NCBI RefSeq assembly: GCF_003061005.1
Contig: NZ_QAIK01000145.1
Coordinates: forward strand, 27,008 to 78,989
Reading direction: 5' to 3'
From: Pseudomonas sp. HMWF021
Lineage (GTDB): Bacteria; Pseudomonadota; Gammaproteobacteria; Pseudomonadales; Pseudomonadaceae
DNA: 51,982 nt
How positions within the stretch are numbered: position 1 is the stretch's first letter; every line of letters starts with the position of its first letter. Under the pieces are notes generated by a model. It saw only the letters and a program-made list of their open reading frames with translations, had not been told where the DNA came from and ran no database searches. This document shows, piece after piece, positions 36,441 to 44,601 of this stretch. The position numbers and the translations under genes were made by a program.

Positions 36441-37130
36441 ATGAGTGTCCGCTGTTTTGCTTTGCTGTTGCTGTTTATCGCGTGTGGCGCTCAAGCCGGC
36501 GCGCCCCGCACCTTTACCGAGGCCAAAAAGGCCGCCTGGAAACTCTACGCTCCGCAGTCCACGGAGTTTTATTGCGGGTGCAAATACACCGGCAACAAAG
36601 TCGATTTGAAAGCTTGCGGCTACGTGCCACGCAAGAATGCCAAGCGCGCTTCACGCATCGAGTGGGAGCACATCGTACCGGCATGGGAGTTCGGCCATCA
36701 GCGTCAATGCTGGCAATCGGGCGGACGCAAGAACTGCACCCGCTACGACCCGAGCTATCAGAAGGCCGAAGCCGACCTGCACAACCTGGTGCCAAGCATC
36801 GGCGAGGTCAACGGTGATCGCAGCAACTTCAGTTATGGCTGGCTTCCGGTGCAATCCGGGCAGTACGGCTCGTGTCTGACTCAAGTCGACTTCAAGGCCA
36901 AGAAGGTCATGCCGCGTCCGTCGATTCGCGGCATGATCGCGCGCACCTACTTCTACATGAGCAAGCAGTACGGCTTGCGCTTGTCGAAACAGGATCGACA
37001 GCTTTACGAGGCGTGGGACAAGACTTACCCGGTGCAAGACTGGGAGCGCCAGCGCAATCAGAGCGTGGCGTGCGTGATGGGACGCGGCAATGAGTTTGTC
37101 GGCCCGGTGAACCTGAAAGCCTGCGGCTGA
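36441..37130 (+). CDS. endA: Endonuclease I, secreted/periplasmic
   Basis: 229 residues. The signal peptide (CFALLLLFIACGAQA) is cleaved near residue 19. The endonuclease I domain carries RIEWEHIVPAWEFG (catalytic His region), ADLHNLVPSIGEVNGDRSNF (metal site and catalytic Asn) and several cysteines (FYCGCKY, ACGYV, QCWQ, NCTRY) typical of the disulfide-bonded EndA/Vvn type. It cuts double-stranded DNA without sequence preference outside the cytoplasm. ATG 36441 begins 4 bp after the DUF1654 stop. Linkage to an SOS box is unusual for this family. A strong terminator follows. Confidence 0.95.
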   Translation: MSVRCFALLLLFIACGAQAGAPRTFTEAKKAAWKLYAPQSTEFYCGCKYTGNKVDLKACGYVPRKNAKRASRIEWEHIVPAWEFGHQRQCWQSGGRKNCTRYDPSYQKAEADLHNLVPSIGEVNGDRSNFSYGWLPVQSGQYGSCLTQVDFKAKKVMPRPSIRGMIARTYFYMSKQYGLRLSKQDRQLYEAWDKTYPVQDWERQRNQSVACVMGRGNEFVGPVNLKACG

Positions 37131-37146
37131 TTCTTCAGCGCAAAAG

Positions 37147-37180
37147 AAAAGGCCTCGAACGTGATGTTCGAGGCCTTTTT
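37147..37180. terminator. Rho-independent terminator after endA
   Basis: AAAAGGCCTCGAAC, 5-nt loop, GTTCGAGGCCTTTT followed by TTGTTTTT. It also lies at the 3' end of the convergent siderophore-interacting gene. Confidence 0.93.
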
Positions 37181-37185
37181 TGTTT

Positions 37186-38097
37186 TTAGCTGCCGGCCTT
37201 GTTGTAGCGCCAGTAGCCCATTAGATTGAGTGACTCGCGGGGGATACCGCATTCCTTGATCAGGTATTTGCGCAGGCGCATGACGGCAGCGCTTTCTCCG
37301 GCAATCCAGCCATAGAATCCTTCAGGGGCCGTGTTGGCGATCTCCCAGAGTATGTCTTCGTCGATATCGACTTCGGCAAGCTCAGCAGCTTGCCCGACCG
37401 AGGAGTCCTCTGCCGGCAGGAACGCCTGCTGCACTGCCTCTACCATCAACACCCCTGCTGCTACTTCTGGCGCCTGATCGCGAACCAGCCACTGCACCGA
37501 AAGCCCAGGCCAGTCCGGCACCGGGAGCATGTCTTGGACGCTATCCACTTCAAAGAACGCCTGAGTTCCGGGCGGCTCGGCCATGGCAGCCAACTCGTCA
37601 AGAATGCCCATGGCGGCCGGTAATGCCGTGGCATCCGCCACCAGCAGAACCTCCTTGAGCAGTTGCGGCGGTTTCCACTCGAACCCTCAGGCGTCCTGCG
37701 CGGAAAAACCGCTGTCGGGAGCGAGAATCTGCATCGATGCTCCCGGCTGAGCATGCAGCGCCCAGCGCGACGCGGGACCGGTCTCGCCATGCAGGACAAA
37801 GTCGATGTCGACCTCGCCTTGATCAGCGCGCAAATGACGAATGGTGTAAGTGCGCATTGCTGGTCGACGGTTCGCCAGCATCGAACGAAAACGCGCGTAC
37901 CAGCCCTCCTCCTGTACGAGATTTGCGGGCGATCCATCTTCGGCGGGGAAGAACAATTTGACGCGCTGGTCCGGCGCCCAGGTGGCCATGACACCTAGTG
38001 AAGGGTCGGCGAGCGTGATCCGCATCATGTGCGGACTCACCAGCGTCTTACGGCGCAGAACCGCATTGAAAAGCGTATAGGGAGCGGCGGAGGCCAT
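37186..38097 (-). pseudogene. Siderophore-interacting protein (FAD-dependent ferric reductase), interrupted by in-frame TGA
   Basis: Together the two halves form a full SIP-family flavoreductase (ViuB/YqjH-like) of about 303 codons. The FAD-binding half is at 37690-38097 (RMRITLADPSLG, RRPAMRTYTIRHL, DIDFVLHGETGPASRWA) and the NAD(P)H-binding SIP half at 37186-37686 (GFEWKPP, VADATALPAAMGIL, GFYGWIAGESAAVMRLRKYL). Between them, at 37687-37689, an in-frame TGA follows FSAQDA; relatives usually have Gly there. No frameshift occurs: the same frame is open for 166 codons after it. ATG 38097 has AAGGAG upstream. The protein would reduce ferric siderophores in the cytoplasm. A nonsense mutation is most likely. 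Separate translation of the second half from GTG 37641 is possible, and a sequencing error cannot be excluded. Confidence 0.85.
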
Positions 38098-38182
38098 GCG
38101 GAGCTCCTTCGAGAATCGTGATTGACTCATATAAGACGAGTCGACTGCGATGTCCTTTAGGTCGCTCCGCTGAAAGTGCTGA

Positions 38183-38548
38183 TTAAGGCGCGAGCGGATG
38201 CTCGACGATCACTGATTCGACGTTCTGCTTCTTGGCCTTCACCAATGCTGCATCCACCTCGACCTTGCGAGCTTGCGCGTCGGCCTGGGAGTTGAACGGG
38301 CCAATCAGGATCCGCGTCTTGCCGCTGCTGTCCTTGATGACGGTCGGCACAAACGCATGCTCAATCAACCAGCCGCTCAGGTCACTGACAGCCTGGGGCG
38401 TTTCGCCACGCACTTCGAGATCCCACTGGGGAGCGGATACCGACGAAGGCGCGGCGACGGTTGTTTTCGGCTTTTGCACGTCTACACTTTTGCCTTCACC
38501 ACATCCTGCCAATGCCAGTGCCGCGACCATCCAGACCAATTTGCGCAC
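38183..38548 (-). CDS. SPOR-like domain lipoprotein
   Basis: 121 residues. A lipoprotein signal peptide ends in LAGC (Cys16). After a Pro/Ser-rich linker (PKTTVAAPSSVSAP) comes a domain of about 70 residues with two related halves (VRGETPQAVSDLSGWLIEHAF and TRILIGPFNSQADAQARKVEV), the pattern of SPOR peptidoglycan-binding domains. It would sit at the outer or inner membrane facing the periplasm. A specific role such as septal binding is not shown. It lies between the SIP gene and divergent rsmE. Confidence 0.75.
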   Translation of the reverse strand: MRKLVWMVAALALAGCGEGKSVDVQKPKTTVAAPSSVSAPQWDLEVRGETPQAVSDLSGWLIEHAFVPTVIKDSSGKTRILIGPFNSQADAQARKVEVDAALVKAKKQNVESVIVEHPLAP

Positions 38549-38798
38549 AACGCTTTCCTCGAAAATCTCAAAGCGGCGATCTTAACATTCATAAATACTT
38601 CGCGAGGCCCGCAAAATGGGCACGAAACAACGAGATTGATGATTACAGCCTCTGTATAGTTACGCCCTGGGAATTAATGCAGCATCTGCGCGTCAGAAAG
38701 AGGCACCCAAACCGTGAGACTTCGCACTAATCTATACATAACACCGACCTCTGCACTGTCTGAATCAGGTGCCCTACAAAGCAATCAAGGAGAAGACC

Positions 38799-38993
38799 AT
38801 GCTGATACTCACCCGCAAAGTCGGTGAAAGCATAAACATTGGTGATGACATCACCATCACCATTCTGGGCGTAAGCGGCCAACAGGTTCGCATCGGCATC
38901 AACGCTCCGAAAAACGTTGCGGTGCATCGCGAAGAGATTTATCAGCGTATCCAGGCTGGCCTGACCGCTCCGGACAAGCCACAGACGCCCTGA
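38799..38993 (+). CDS. rsmE: Carbon storage regulator CsrA family, RsmE type
   Basis: 64 residues. The CsrA fold is complete: [15 protein letters not shown] at the N-terminus and [13 protein letters not shown] with the RNA-contacting Arg in HREE. The variant residues ([19 protein letters not shown], tail GLTAPDK) match RsmE of P. fluorescens/protegens rather than RsmA. The homodimer binds A-N-GGA motifs at ribosome sites to repress translation, and is titrated by the Gac-controlled RsmX/Y/Z RNAs. Its own leader has AAGGAGA as Shine-Dalgarno, itself an A-N-GGA site, consistent with autorepression. ATG 38799 is the family start. A -10-like TATACA is at about 38733. Confidence 0.95.
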   Translation: MLILTRKVGESINIGDDITITILGVSGQQVRIGINAPKNVAVHREEIYQRIQAGLTAPDKPQTP

Positions 38994-39207
38994 GCCTCAT
39001 CGCAGTCAGTAGCCAGTTTGTTTGCTCCCGCATGACGACTGGCTAGAGATGTATGCGCCGTTTTTCCACTCTCCTTCTCGTTGGTCACGGCGCCTGACAC
39101 ACCCTCCCCCTGCTTACACCCGCTCTGGCTGTTTCCGTCGATATTACCTGCCATTCGAATGCCTGGCTGTCGGACGTTTCTGATAGAGAGCAGGAAATTA
39201 CGTCACG
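38994..39207. other. 214-bp gap after rsmE
   Basis: No supported gene, and no clear terminator hairpin with a T tract. Nothing else recognised. Confidence 0.3.
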
Positions 39208-39663
39208 CTAGCCAAATGTCACCCCACGCGCCATCCCCGTAGCCGCCACGATCATCAACACCAGCAATAACGCCTCGACATGACTGAACCGTGCGTACAG
39301 CTTCGCACGCCCCCTATCGATAGCCGTCCCGCGCGCTGACGCAATTCGCCATTTGATCAACGTGACCATTGGCGCAAGCTCGATAAGCAGAATCAGTACG
39401 AACAAAGTCATCTTCAGATGAAACAACGGCTGGTGCAGGTAATAGTCGGTGCCTTTTTCATACCCGCCAAAAGCACGCATTGCGCCCGTGACCAACAGAA
39501 TCAGCGCTGAAATCCCCCAAAGGTTGTCCGCAAGCAAAACCCGCCGGACATCACCTGCCCCGGCCGCCAGGGTACGCAACGCCGCACCTCGGGTCAGCAC
39601 AGCCCAGAAGCCCAACGCAAACGCCAATAGATGAATCGCCGCAAGAAACCAATGAAAAAGCAT
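39208..39663 (-). CDS. DUF2214-family membrane protein
   Basis: 151 residues with four membrane helices (MLFHWFLAAIHLLAFALGFWAV, then WGISALILLVTGAM, LKMTLFVLILLIELAPMVTLI and VEALLLVLMIVAATGMARG). The His residues in helices one and three recall heme-binding inner membrane proteins, but the function of DUF2214 is unknown. ATG 39663 follows AGGAG by 7 nt. The longer frame upstream runs into an A/T tract and is not used. It is a single-gene unit. Confidence 0.85.
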   Translation of the reverse strand: MLFHWFLAAIHLLAFALGFWAVLTRGAALRTLAAGAGDVRRVLLADNLWGISALILLVTGAMRAFGGYEKGTDYYLHQPLFHLKMTLFVLILLIELAPMVTLIKWRIASARGTAIDRGRAKLYARFSHVEALLLVLMIVAATGMARGVTFG

Positions 39664-39801
39664 GGACGCACTCCTGTCAGGCCGAGTTGAGAACCAGCCA
39701 GACAGTAGTAGTCGAAAAGAGTGGAATCCGCTTTTCGGATTAAACGCGAGAGACGCCTTCGCAAAGCGGGAAAACAGGCAAACCCAAATCGCAGGCAAAA
39801 A

Positions 39802-39834
39802 AAATCCCAAGCAGCTGATGGAAGCTTGGGATTT
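39802..39834 (-). terminator. Minus-strand hairpin with long T tract
   Basis: AAATCCCAAGC and GCTTGGGATTT form 11 bp around an 11-nt loop; the minus strand continues into eight T. It lies between tRNA-Val(GAC) and the DUF2214 gene. The gap 39664-40102 holds no supported gene, so it may be a back-up terminator or the end of an unannotated small RNA. Confidence 0.7.
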
Positions 39835-40102
39835 AAAAATGCATAAACCGTGGTGGTGAACGCGGGGCGAATGTTACTGAAGTTCACCAACAGCAACAAC
39901 ATTTTTTTGATAACCGGTCGGTTAAAAATGCCGGTAACCCCTTCAATATCCACACTTTTTCGACGGATCCAAAAACAGACGGAAAATCATATAAGCGGGA
40001 TGTGTTATTTCGAAACACGCTAAGCGTTTACGGTAACGAAAGAGGCAAAGGTATTGAGAGGAGCGTCTGGAACTAGGTTTTGATAAATCGCAGACAACAA
40101 AA

Positions 40103-40128
40103 AAGGGCTCACCTTTCGGTGAGCCCTT
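40103..40128 (-). terminator. Rho-independent terminator of tRNA-Val(GAC)
   Basis: AAGGGCTCACC, loop GAAA, GGTGAGCCCTT followed by TTTTG on the minus strand, 29 bp past the tRNA. Confidence 0.9.
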
Positions 40129-40157
40129 CCAGACCGCCCAGCAGAGCGGATTTTGTT

Positions 40158-40233
40158 TGGTAGGCGCGATTGGACTCGAACCAACGACCCCCACCATGTC
40201 AAGGTGGTGCTCTAACCAACTGAGCTACGTGCC
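40158..40233 (-). tRNA. tRNA-Val (anticodon GAC)
   Basis: 76 nt with encoded CCA. Minus strand starts GGCACGTAGCTCAGTTGG; the anticodon stem CACCT/TGGTG region closes loop TTGACAT (GAC); T arm TTGGTTCGAGTCCAA. Single gene with its own terminator. Confidence 0.95.
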
Positions 40234-40418
40234 TGCTGTGAGGCGGCATTCTACGGAATTCCGGAGGGGTGTCAACACCTTTTTTTCACCTAACCCTATG
40301 AATATGCAAAATATTTAATTTCGGGCCAGTGAAGAAGATTTTTCCGGTGGCTGGCGGAGGTTTTTCAACTCGGGTAGCATCGGCGCACTCGTAAAATATA
40401 TTAAACAGAGGCTGCAGG

Positions 40419-41702
40419 ATGGCGAACACCCCTTACCCAGAGTCTTATTACGCTGCGTCGGCCAACGCCGTACCGCCACGTCCGGCCTTGCAAGATGATG
40501 TGGAGACGGATGTCTGTGTGATCGGCGCCGGGTACACCGGGCTGTCGTCGGCGCTGTTCCTGCTGGAGAACGGTTTTCGGGTTACGGTTCTGGAGGCGGC
40601 CAAGGTTGGATTTGGCGCCTCGGGACGTAATGGCGGGCAGATCGTCAACAGCTATAGCCGTGACATCGACGTCATCGAACGCACCGTCGGCCCCAAGCAG
40701 GCGCAACTGCTCGGGCAGATGGCCTTCGAGGGCGGCCGGATCATTCGCGAGCGCGTCGCCAAATACGATATCCAGTGCGACCTGAAGGACGGCGGCGTAT
40801 TCGCCGCCCTCTCCGCCAAGCAGATGGGTCACCTTGAGTCGCAGAGGCGCCTGTGGGAGCGCTTCGGCCATACCCAACTGGAACTGCTCGACCAGCGCCG
40901 TATTCGCGAAGTGGTGGCGTGTGATCAATATGTTGGCGGCATGCTCGACATGAGCGGCGGCCACATTCATCCGCTGAACCTGGCGCTCGGCGAAGCCGCG
41001 GCGGTCGAGTCCCTCGGCGGCACGATCTATGAGCAATCGCCAGCCGTGCGCATCGAGCGTGGCGCCAACCCGGTGGTGCACACGCCCCAAGGCAAGGTCA
41101 GGGCCAAATTCATCATCGTCGCTGGCAACGCTTACCTCGGCAACCTGGTGCCGGAGCTGGCGGCGAAATCGATGCCGTGCGGCACCCAGGTGATCACCAC
41201 CGAACCGCTGGGCGATGAGCTGGCGAAAACTCTGTTGCCGCAAGACTACTGCGTCGAAGACTGCAATTACCTGCTCGACTACTACCGACTGACCGGCGAC
41301 AAGCGCCTGATCTTCGGTGGTGGTGTGGTTTACGGCGCGCGGGATCCGGCGAACATCGAAGCGATCATCCGCCCGAAAATGCTCAAGGCCTTCCCGCAAC
41401 TGAAGGACGTGAAGATCGACTACGCCTGGACGGGCAATTTCCTGTTGACCCTGTCGCGTCTGCCGCAGGTTGGGCGATTGGGCGACAACATCTATTACTC
41501 GCAAGGTTGCAGCGGCCACGGCGTGACCTACACGCACCTGGCCGGCAAGGTGCTGGCCGAGGCATTGCGTGGTCAGGCTGAGCGTTTTGATGCGTTTGCC
41601 GATTTGCCGCACTACCCGTTCCCGGGCGGGCAGATGTTGCGCACGCCGTTTGCGGCGCTGGGTGCGTGGTATTACGGACTGCGTGACAAACTGGGTTTCT
41701 GA
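40419..41702 (+). CDS. FAD-dependent amine oxidase, gamma-glutamylputrescine oxidoreductase-like (PuuB/OrdL)
   Basis: 427 residues of the DAO family. The FAD-binding Rossmann motif VCVIGAGYTGLSSALFLLENG is at about 32-52, then GASGRNGGQIV, typical of PuuB. The C-terminal part has RLPQVGRLGDNIYYSQGCSGHGV. The N-terminus MANTPYPESYYAAS also agrees with PuuB-like proteins. It likely oxidises gamma-glutamylputrescine or a related amine in polyamine breakdown, but pseudomonads carry many paralogues and the other puu genes are not adjacent, so substrate is uncertain. AGAGG precedes ATG 40419. It stands alone after tRNA-Val. Confidence 0.9.
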   Translation: MANTPYPESYYAASANAVPPRPALQDDVETDVCVIGAGYTGLSSALFLLENGFRVTVLEAAKVGFGASGRNGGQIVNSYSRDIDVIERTVGPKQAQLLGQMAFEGGRIIRERVAKYDIQCDLKDGGVFAALSAKQMGHLESQRRLWERFGHTQLELLDQRRIREVVACDQYVGGMLDMSGGHIHPLNLALGEAAAVESLGGTIYEQSPAVRIERGANPVVHTPQGKVRAKFIIVAGNAYLGNLVPELAAKSMPCGTQVITTEPLGDELAKTLLPQDYCVEDCNYLLDYYRLTGDKRLIFGGGVVYGARDPANIEAIIRPKMLKAFPQLKDVKIDYAWTGNFLLTLSRLPQVGRLGDNIYYSQGCSGHGVTYTHLAGKVLAEALRGQAERFDAFADLPHYPFPGGQMLRTPFAALGAWYYGLRDKLGF

Positions 41703-41726
41703 TCAGTTTTCTTGACTGACAAACAA

Positions 41727-41832
41727 CTGTGGCGAGGGAGCTTGCTCCCGCCGGGTCACGCAGCGACCCCTCTTTCATCCAGGAAAGAAGGCCTGCTGCG
41801 CAGTCCAGCGGGAGCAAGTTCCCTCGCCACAA
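41727..41832. repeat. Paired REP-type element (BIME) between convergent genes
   Basis: GTGGCGAGGGAGCTTGCTCC (from 41729) and its near-exact complement ending at 41830 face each other around about 58 bp. This repeat type is common between genes of P. fluorescens-group genomes. It fills the gap between the PuuB-like and XdhC genes. Confidence 0.88.
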
Positions 41833-41850
41833 ATATTTGCAAAATTCAGA

Positions 41851-42822
41851 TCAGAGCTGGTCTCGGGCGATCCCGCTACGAATCCGCAAGATATCCGCCA
41901 GTACCGCCAAGGCGATTTCGGCCGGCGTCTTGCTGCCCAGGTTCAAGCCGATCGGCGCATGAATCCGCGCCAGTTCAACCTCCCCCAGCCCACCAATCCT
42001 GCGCAGGCGCTCGAAGCGTTTCTGTGAGGTCTGCTGCGAGCCCATGACGCCGATGTAAAACGCCTCGGTGCGCACCGCTTCCATCATTGCCAGATCGTCG
42101 ATGCGCGGATCGTGAGTCAACGCCACCACGGCGGTATCGCGATGACAACCGCCATCGGCGATGAACACCGATGGCAATTGCCGACGAATCTCCACACCAT
42201 CCAGCACCGCGCCTTCGAGCACTTCATCACGCGGATCACAGAGAATCACCTCGAAACCCAGACCTACCGCGAACTCGGCACAGGCCTGCGCCACACTGGA
42301 GTAACCCGCCAACAGCAAGCGCTGGGCGGCACCCACGCGAATCCGCACCCGATCAATCTCGCGCTCGATGCGCGCGCCCTGCTCGCGATCAGCGAACAGA
42401 CTGCGCGCACCACTGGCCAGATCGACTTCGCGAATCAAGCGACGTTGGCCGAGCAACGCCGATTCGAGTTCACGCAGATGCGCCTGCACCTCGCAACCGG
42501 CGTCAAATTTCTCAACCAGTACATCGAGAATGCCGCCACAGGGCAGGCTGACGCGCGAACGCGGATCATCACCTTCGCCGTAGCGCACCACGTTGACCGC
42601 ATCGAGAAACGCACCTTCAGCCACGCGCTCGAGAAAATCTTCCTCGACACAACCACCGGACAGCGACCCGATCCACAGGCCTGCATCGTTCACTGCCAGC
42701 AACGAACCCGGCGCGCGGGGCGCCGAGCCGTAGGTAGTCAACACGGTGCACAGCCAGATGCGCTGCCCCGACACCGACCACTCCAGCGCCCGCCGTATAA
42801 CCTGTAGATCGAGATGCTGCAT
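41851..42822 (-). CDS. XdhC/CoxI-family molybdenum hydroxylase maturation protein
   Basis: 323 residues: N-terminal XdhC_CoxI domain (LCTVLTTYGSAPRAPGSLLAV... SGGCVEED) and C-terminal NAD-binding-like XdhC_C domain (LLLAGYSSVAQACAEFA... YIGVMGSQQTSQKRFERL). Such proteins bind the molybdenum cofactor, protect its sulfurated form and insert it into xanthine-dehydrogenase-family enzymes in the cytoplasm before folding. Position as last gene of the operon with the 2Fe-2S and molybdopterin subunits fits that job. It starts 1 bp after the cytochrome gene. Confidence 0.93.
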   Translation of the reverse strand: MQHLDLQVIRRALEWSVSGQRIWLCTVLTTYGSAPRAPGSLLAVNDAGLWIGSLSGGCVEEDFLERVAEGAFLDAVNVVRYGEGDDPRSRVSLPCGGILDVLVEKFDAGCEVQAHLRELESALLGQRRLIREVDLASGARSLFADREQGARIEREIDRVRIRVGAAQRLLLAGYSSVAQACAEFAVGLGFEVILCDPRDEVLEGAVLDGVEIRRQLPSVFIADGGCHRDTAVVALTHDPRIDDLAMMEAVRTEAFYIGVMGSQQTSQKRFERLRRIGGLGEVELARIHAPIGLNLGSKTPAEIALAVLADILRIRSGIARDQL

Positions 42823-42823
42823 G

Positions 42824-44059
42824 TCAGTGCGCCTTGTGCTCGACGGCCGGAGCGTCAGCCTGCAGTTTCTGCACGTCGCTCACCGCCAGCTCCGCCGATT
42901 GACCGCCCCAGCCTTGACGCAGGTAGTTCAGCAGATCGGTCAGTTGCTCAGCACTGAGTTTGTCGGCGAAACCCGGCATCGGCTGCATGTGTTCGAACCC
43001 GGCGAATTTCTGTTCACCGATACCGTCCTCGATCACCCGCACCAGGTTGCGCGGATCCTCCAGACGCAGCGTGGTGTTGCCGCGCATGGCTACGGCGATG
43101 TGCGGTTTGCCTTCGCCACCGGCAGCGTGGCAACCGGCGCAGACGTTCAGATATTCCTGACGGCCGCGTTGCGCACTGGCACTGAGCTTTTCCACTGGCA
43201 CTTCGCTCAGCTCTTTTGCCGCTGGTGGCTTGTCGCCAAGCAGGAAGGTCGCCATCGCCGCCAGATCCTGATCGTTCAGGCCCTGAGTGCTGTTGTGGAA
43301 CACCGGAAACATCTCGTTGAACATCGTGCCCTGCGCGCTCATGCCGTGCTTGAGGAACGTGCCGAGGTCCTGCTGATTCCAGCCGCGCGCCGCCAGATCG
43401 GTGGCGAGCAGACTCGGTGCCAGATACCCGTTGAGGATGCCGCCGGTCAGGCGCTTGTCCAGTTGCATCGCGCCCGGCAGACCGCGAGGTGTGTGGCATT
43501 CGCCGCAGTGACCGAGCACTTCGACCATGTACTGGCCGCGCTTCCAGGCCTCGCTTTTGCCTTCGGCCGGCTCCAGCTTCAGAGCTTTGCCGTACATCAT
43601 GTTCCAGGCGATCAGGCCCGGACGCACGTTGAACGGAAAGCTCAAACTGGTGACCGGCGCGGCGCGCTCGATCGGCTCGATGGTTTTCAGGTACGCATGA
43701 ATCGCATCCGAATCTTCCCGAGGCATCAGGTGATACGAGGTGTACGGCATCGCCGGGTACAGATTGGCGCCGTCACGACGCTTGCCCTCGGTCAGCGCAG
43801 CGAAGAACTCGTCATCGCTGTACTGGCCGATGCCGTGCTCTTTGCTCGGGGTGATGTTGGTGCCGTAGATCGTGCCGAACGGCGACACGATCGGCAGCCC
43901 GCCGGCAAACGGCGCGCCGCCCGGTGCGGTGTGGCACGCCATGCAGTCGGCCGCGCGGGCGAGGTATTCGCCGCGCTTGACCTGATCGTCGGCGTGGGCC
44001 GACAACAGCGGCGCAGCCAGCCCGACCGCCAGGGTCAGGCGGGTCAGTAGATGCTTCAT
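42824..44059 (-). CDS. Triheme cytochrome c, electron acceptor of the molybdenum hydroxylase
   Basis: 411 residues. A signal peptide (LTLAVGLAAPLLSAHA) precedes three cytochrome c domains with CxxCH sites CMACH (39-43), CGECH and CAGCH. It resembles the cytochrome subunit of membrane alcohol dehydrogenases and of Ior-type aldehyde oxidoreductases. It would take electrons from the periplasmic 2Fe-2S/Mo enzyme and pass them to the respiratory chain. ATG 44059 has GGAGG 7 nt upstream; the frame extending to 44266 lies inside the previous gene. Only 2 bp separate it from the 2Fe-2S gene. Confidence 0.95.
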   Translation of the reverse strand: MKHLLTRLTLAVGLAAPLLSAHADDQVKRGEYLARAADCMACHTAPGGAPFAGGLPIVSPFGTIYGTNITPSKEHGIGQYSDDEFFAALTEGKRRDGANLYPAMPYTSYHLMPREDSDAIHAYLKTIEPIERAAPVTSLSFPFNVRPGLIAWNMMYGKALKLEPAEGKSEAWKRGQYMVEVLGHCGECHTPRGLPGAMQLDKRLTGGILNGYLAPSLLATDLAARGWNQQDLGTFLKHGMSAQGTMFNEMFPVFHNSTQGLNDQDLAAMATFLLGDKPPAAKELSEVPVEKLSASAQRGRQEYLNVCAGCHAAGGEGKPHIAVAMRGNTTLRLEDPRNLVRVIEDGIGEQKFAGFEHMQPMPGFADKLSAEQLTDLLNYLRQGWGGQSAELAVSDVQKLQADAPAVEHKAH

Positions 44060-44061
44060 GC

Positions 44062-44601
44062 TCAACCCTCCTTGACCAGGCCGAGATCGGTCAGCACGTT
44101 GCGGGTGGCGTTGTAGTAACGCACGTACCCGGTGCAACGGCAGACGTGATGGCCAAGGCTGTCCTCGATGACCTGTTCCAGTTTGCTTTTGGCGATCGGC
44201 TGGCGCTGCAGCTTCTCCACCAGCACCGTCGCGGCGTTGACGAAGCCCGGTGCGCAGTAGCTGCACTGGAAGGCGAATTCGTCGACGAAGCGCTGCTGGA
44301 TCGGGTTCAGCTCAGTAACCTGACCGCTCTCATCGCGCTTGGCGTGGGCTTCGATGGTGCGCACTTTCTTGCCCTCGAAGTAATGCGCGCCGGTGATGCA
44401 GGTGCGCACTTCTTCGCTGGTGCCGTCCGGGTTGTCGACGATCACCACGCAGGCGCGGCAGATGCCCTGGCCGCAGCCCAGGCGCGAGCCGGTGAGGTTC
44501 TTGTATTCGTGCAGATAGTCGATCATCGGCAGGTCATCAGGGATGTCCACCGGGCCGACGGATTGACCATTGAGGGTCAGTTGAAGCGGACGGTTAGCCA
44601 T
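44062..44601 (-). CDS. 2Fe-2S subunit of a periplasmic aldehyde/isoquinoline-type oxidoreductase (IorA-like)
   Basis: 179 residues with the two [2Fe-2S] clusters of the xanthine oxidase family. The plant-type ferredoxin site has Cys43, Cys48, Cys51 and Cys68. The helical-domain site has Cys113, Cys116, Cys154 and Cys156. It has no signal peptide and would be exported bound to its Tat-tagged partner. ATG 44601 overlaps the stop of the large subunit by 8 nt (ATGGCTAA), indicating coupling. Electrons go from Mo to these clusters and on to the cytochrome encoded next. Confidence 0.95.
   Translation of the reverse strand: MANRPLQLTLNGQSVGPVDIPDDLPMIDYLHEYKNLTGSRLGCGQGICRACVVIVDNPDGTSEEVRTCITGAHYFEGKKVRTIEAHAKRDESGQVTELNPIQQRFVDEFAFQCSYCAPGFVNAATVLVEKLQRQPIAKSKLEQVIEDSLGHHVCRCTGYVRYYNATRNVLTDLGLVKEG

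Noticed and set aside
37687..37689. TGA in the siderophore-interacting gene as a selenocysteine codon
   Set aside because: No SECIS-like hairpin was evident just after it, the family has no Cys or Sec there, and Gly is usual at this position.
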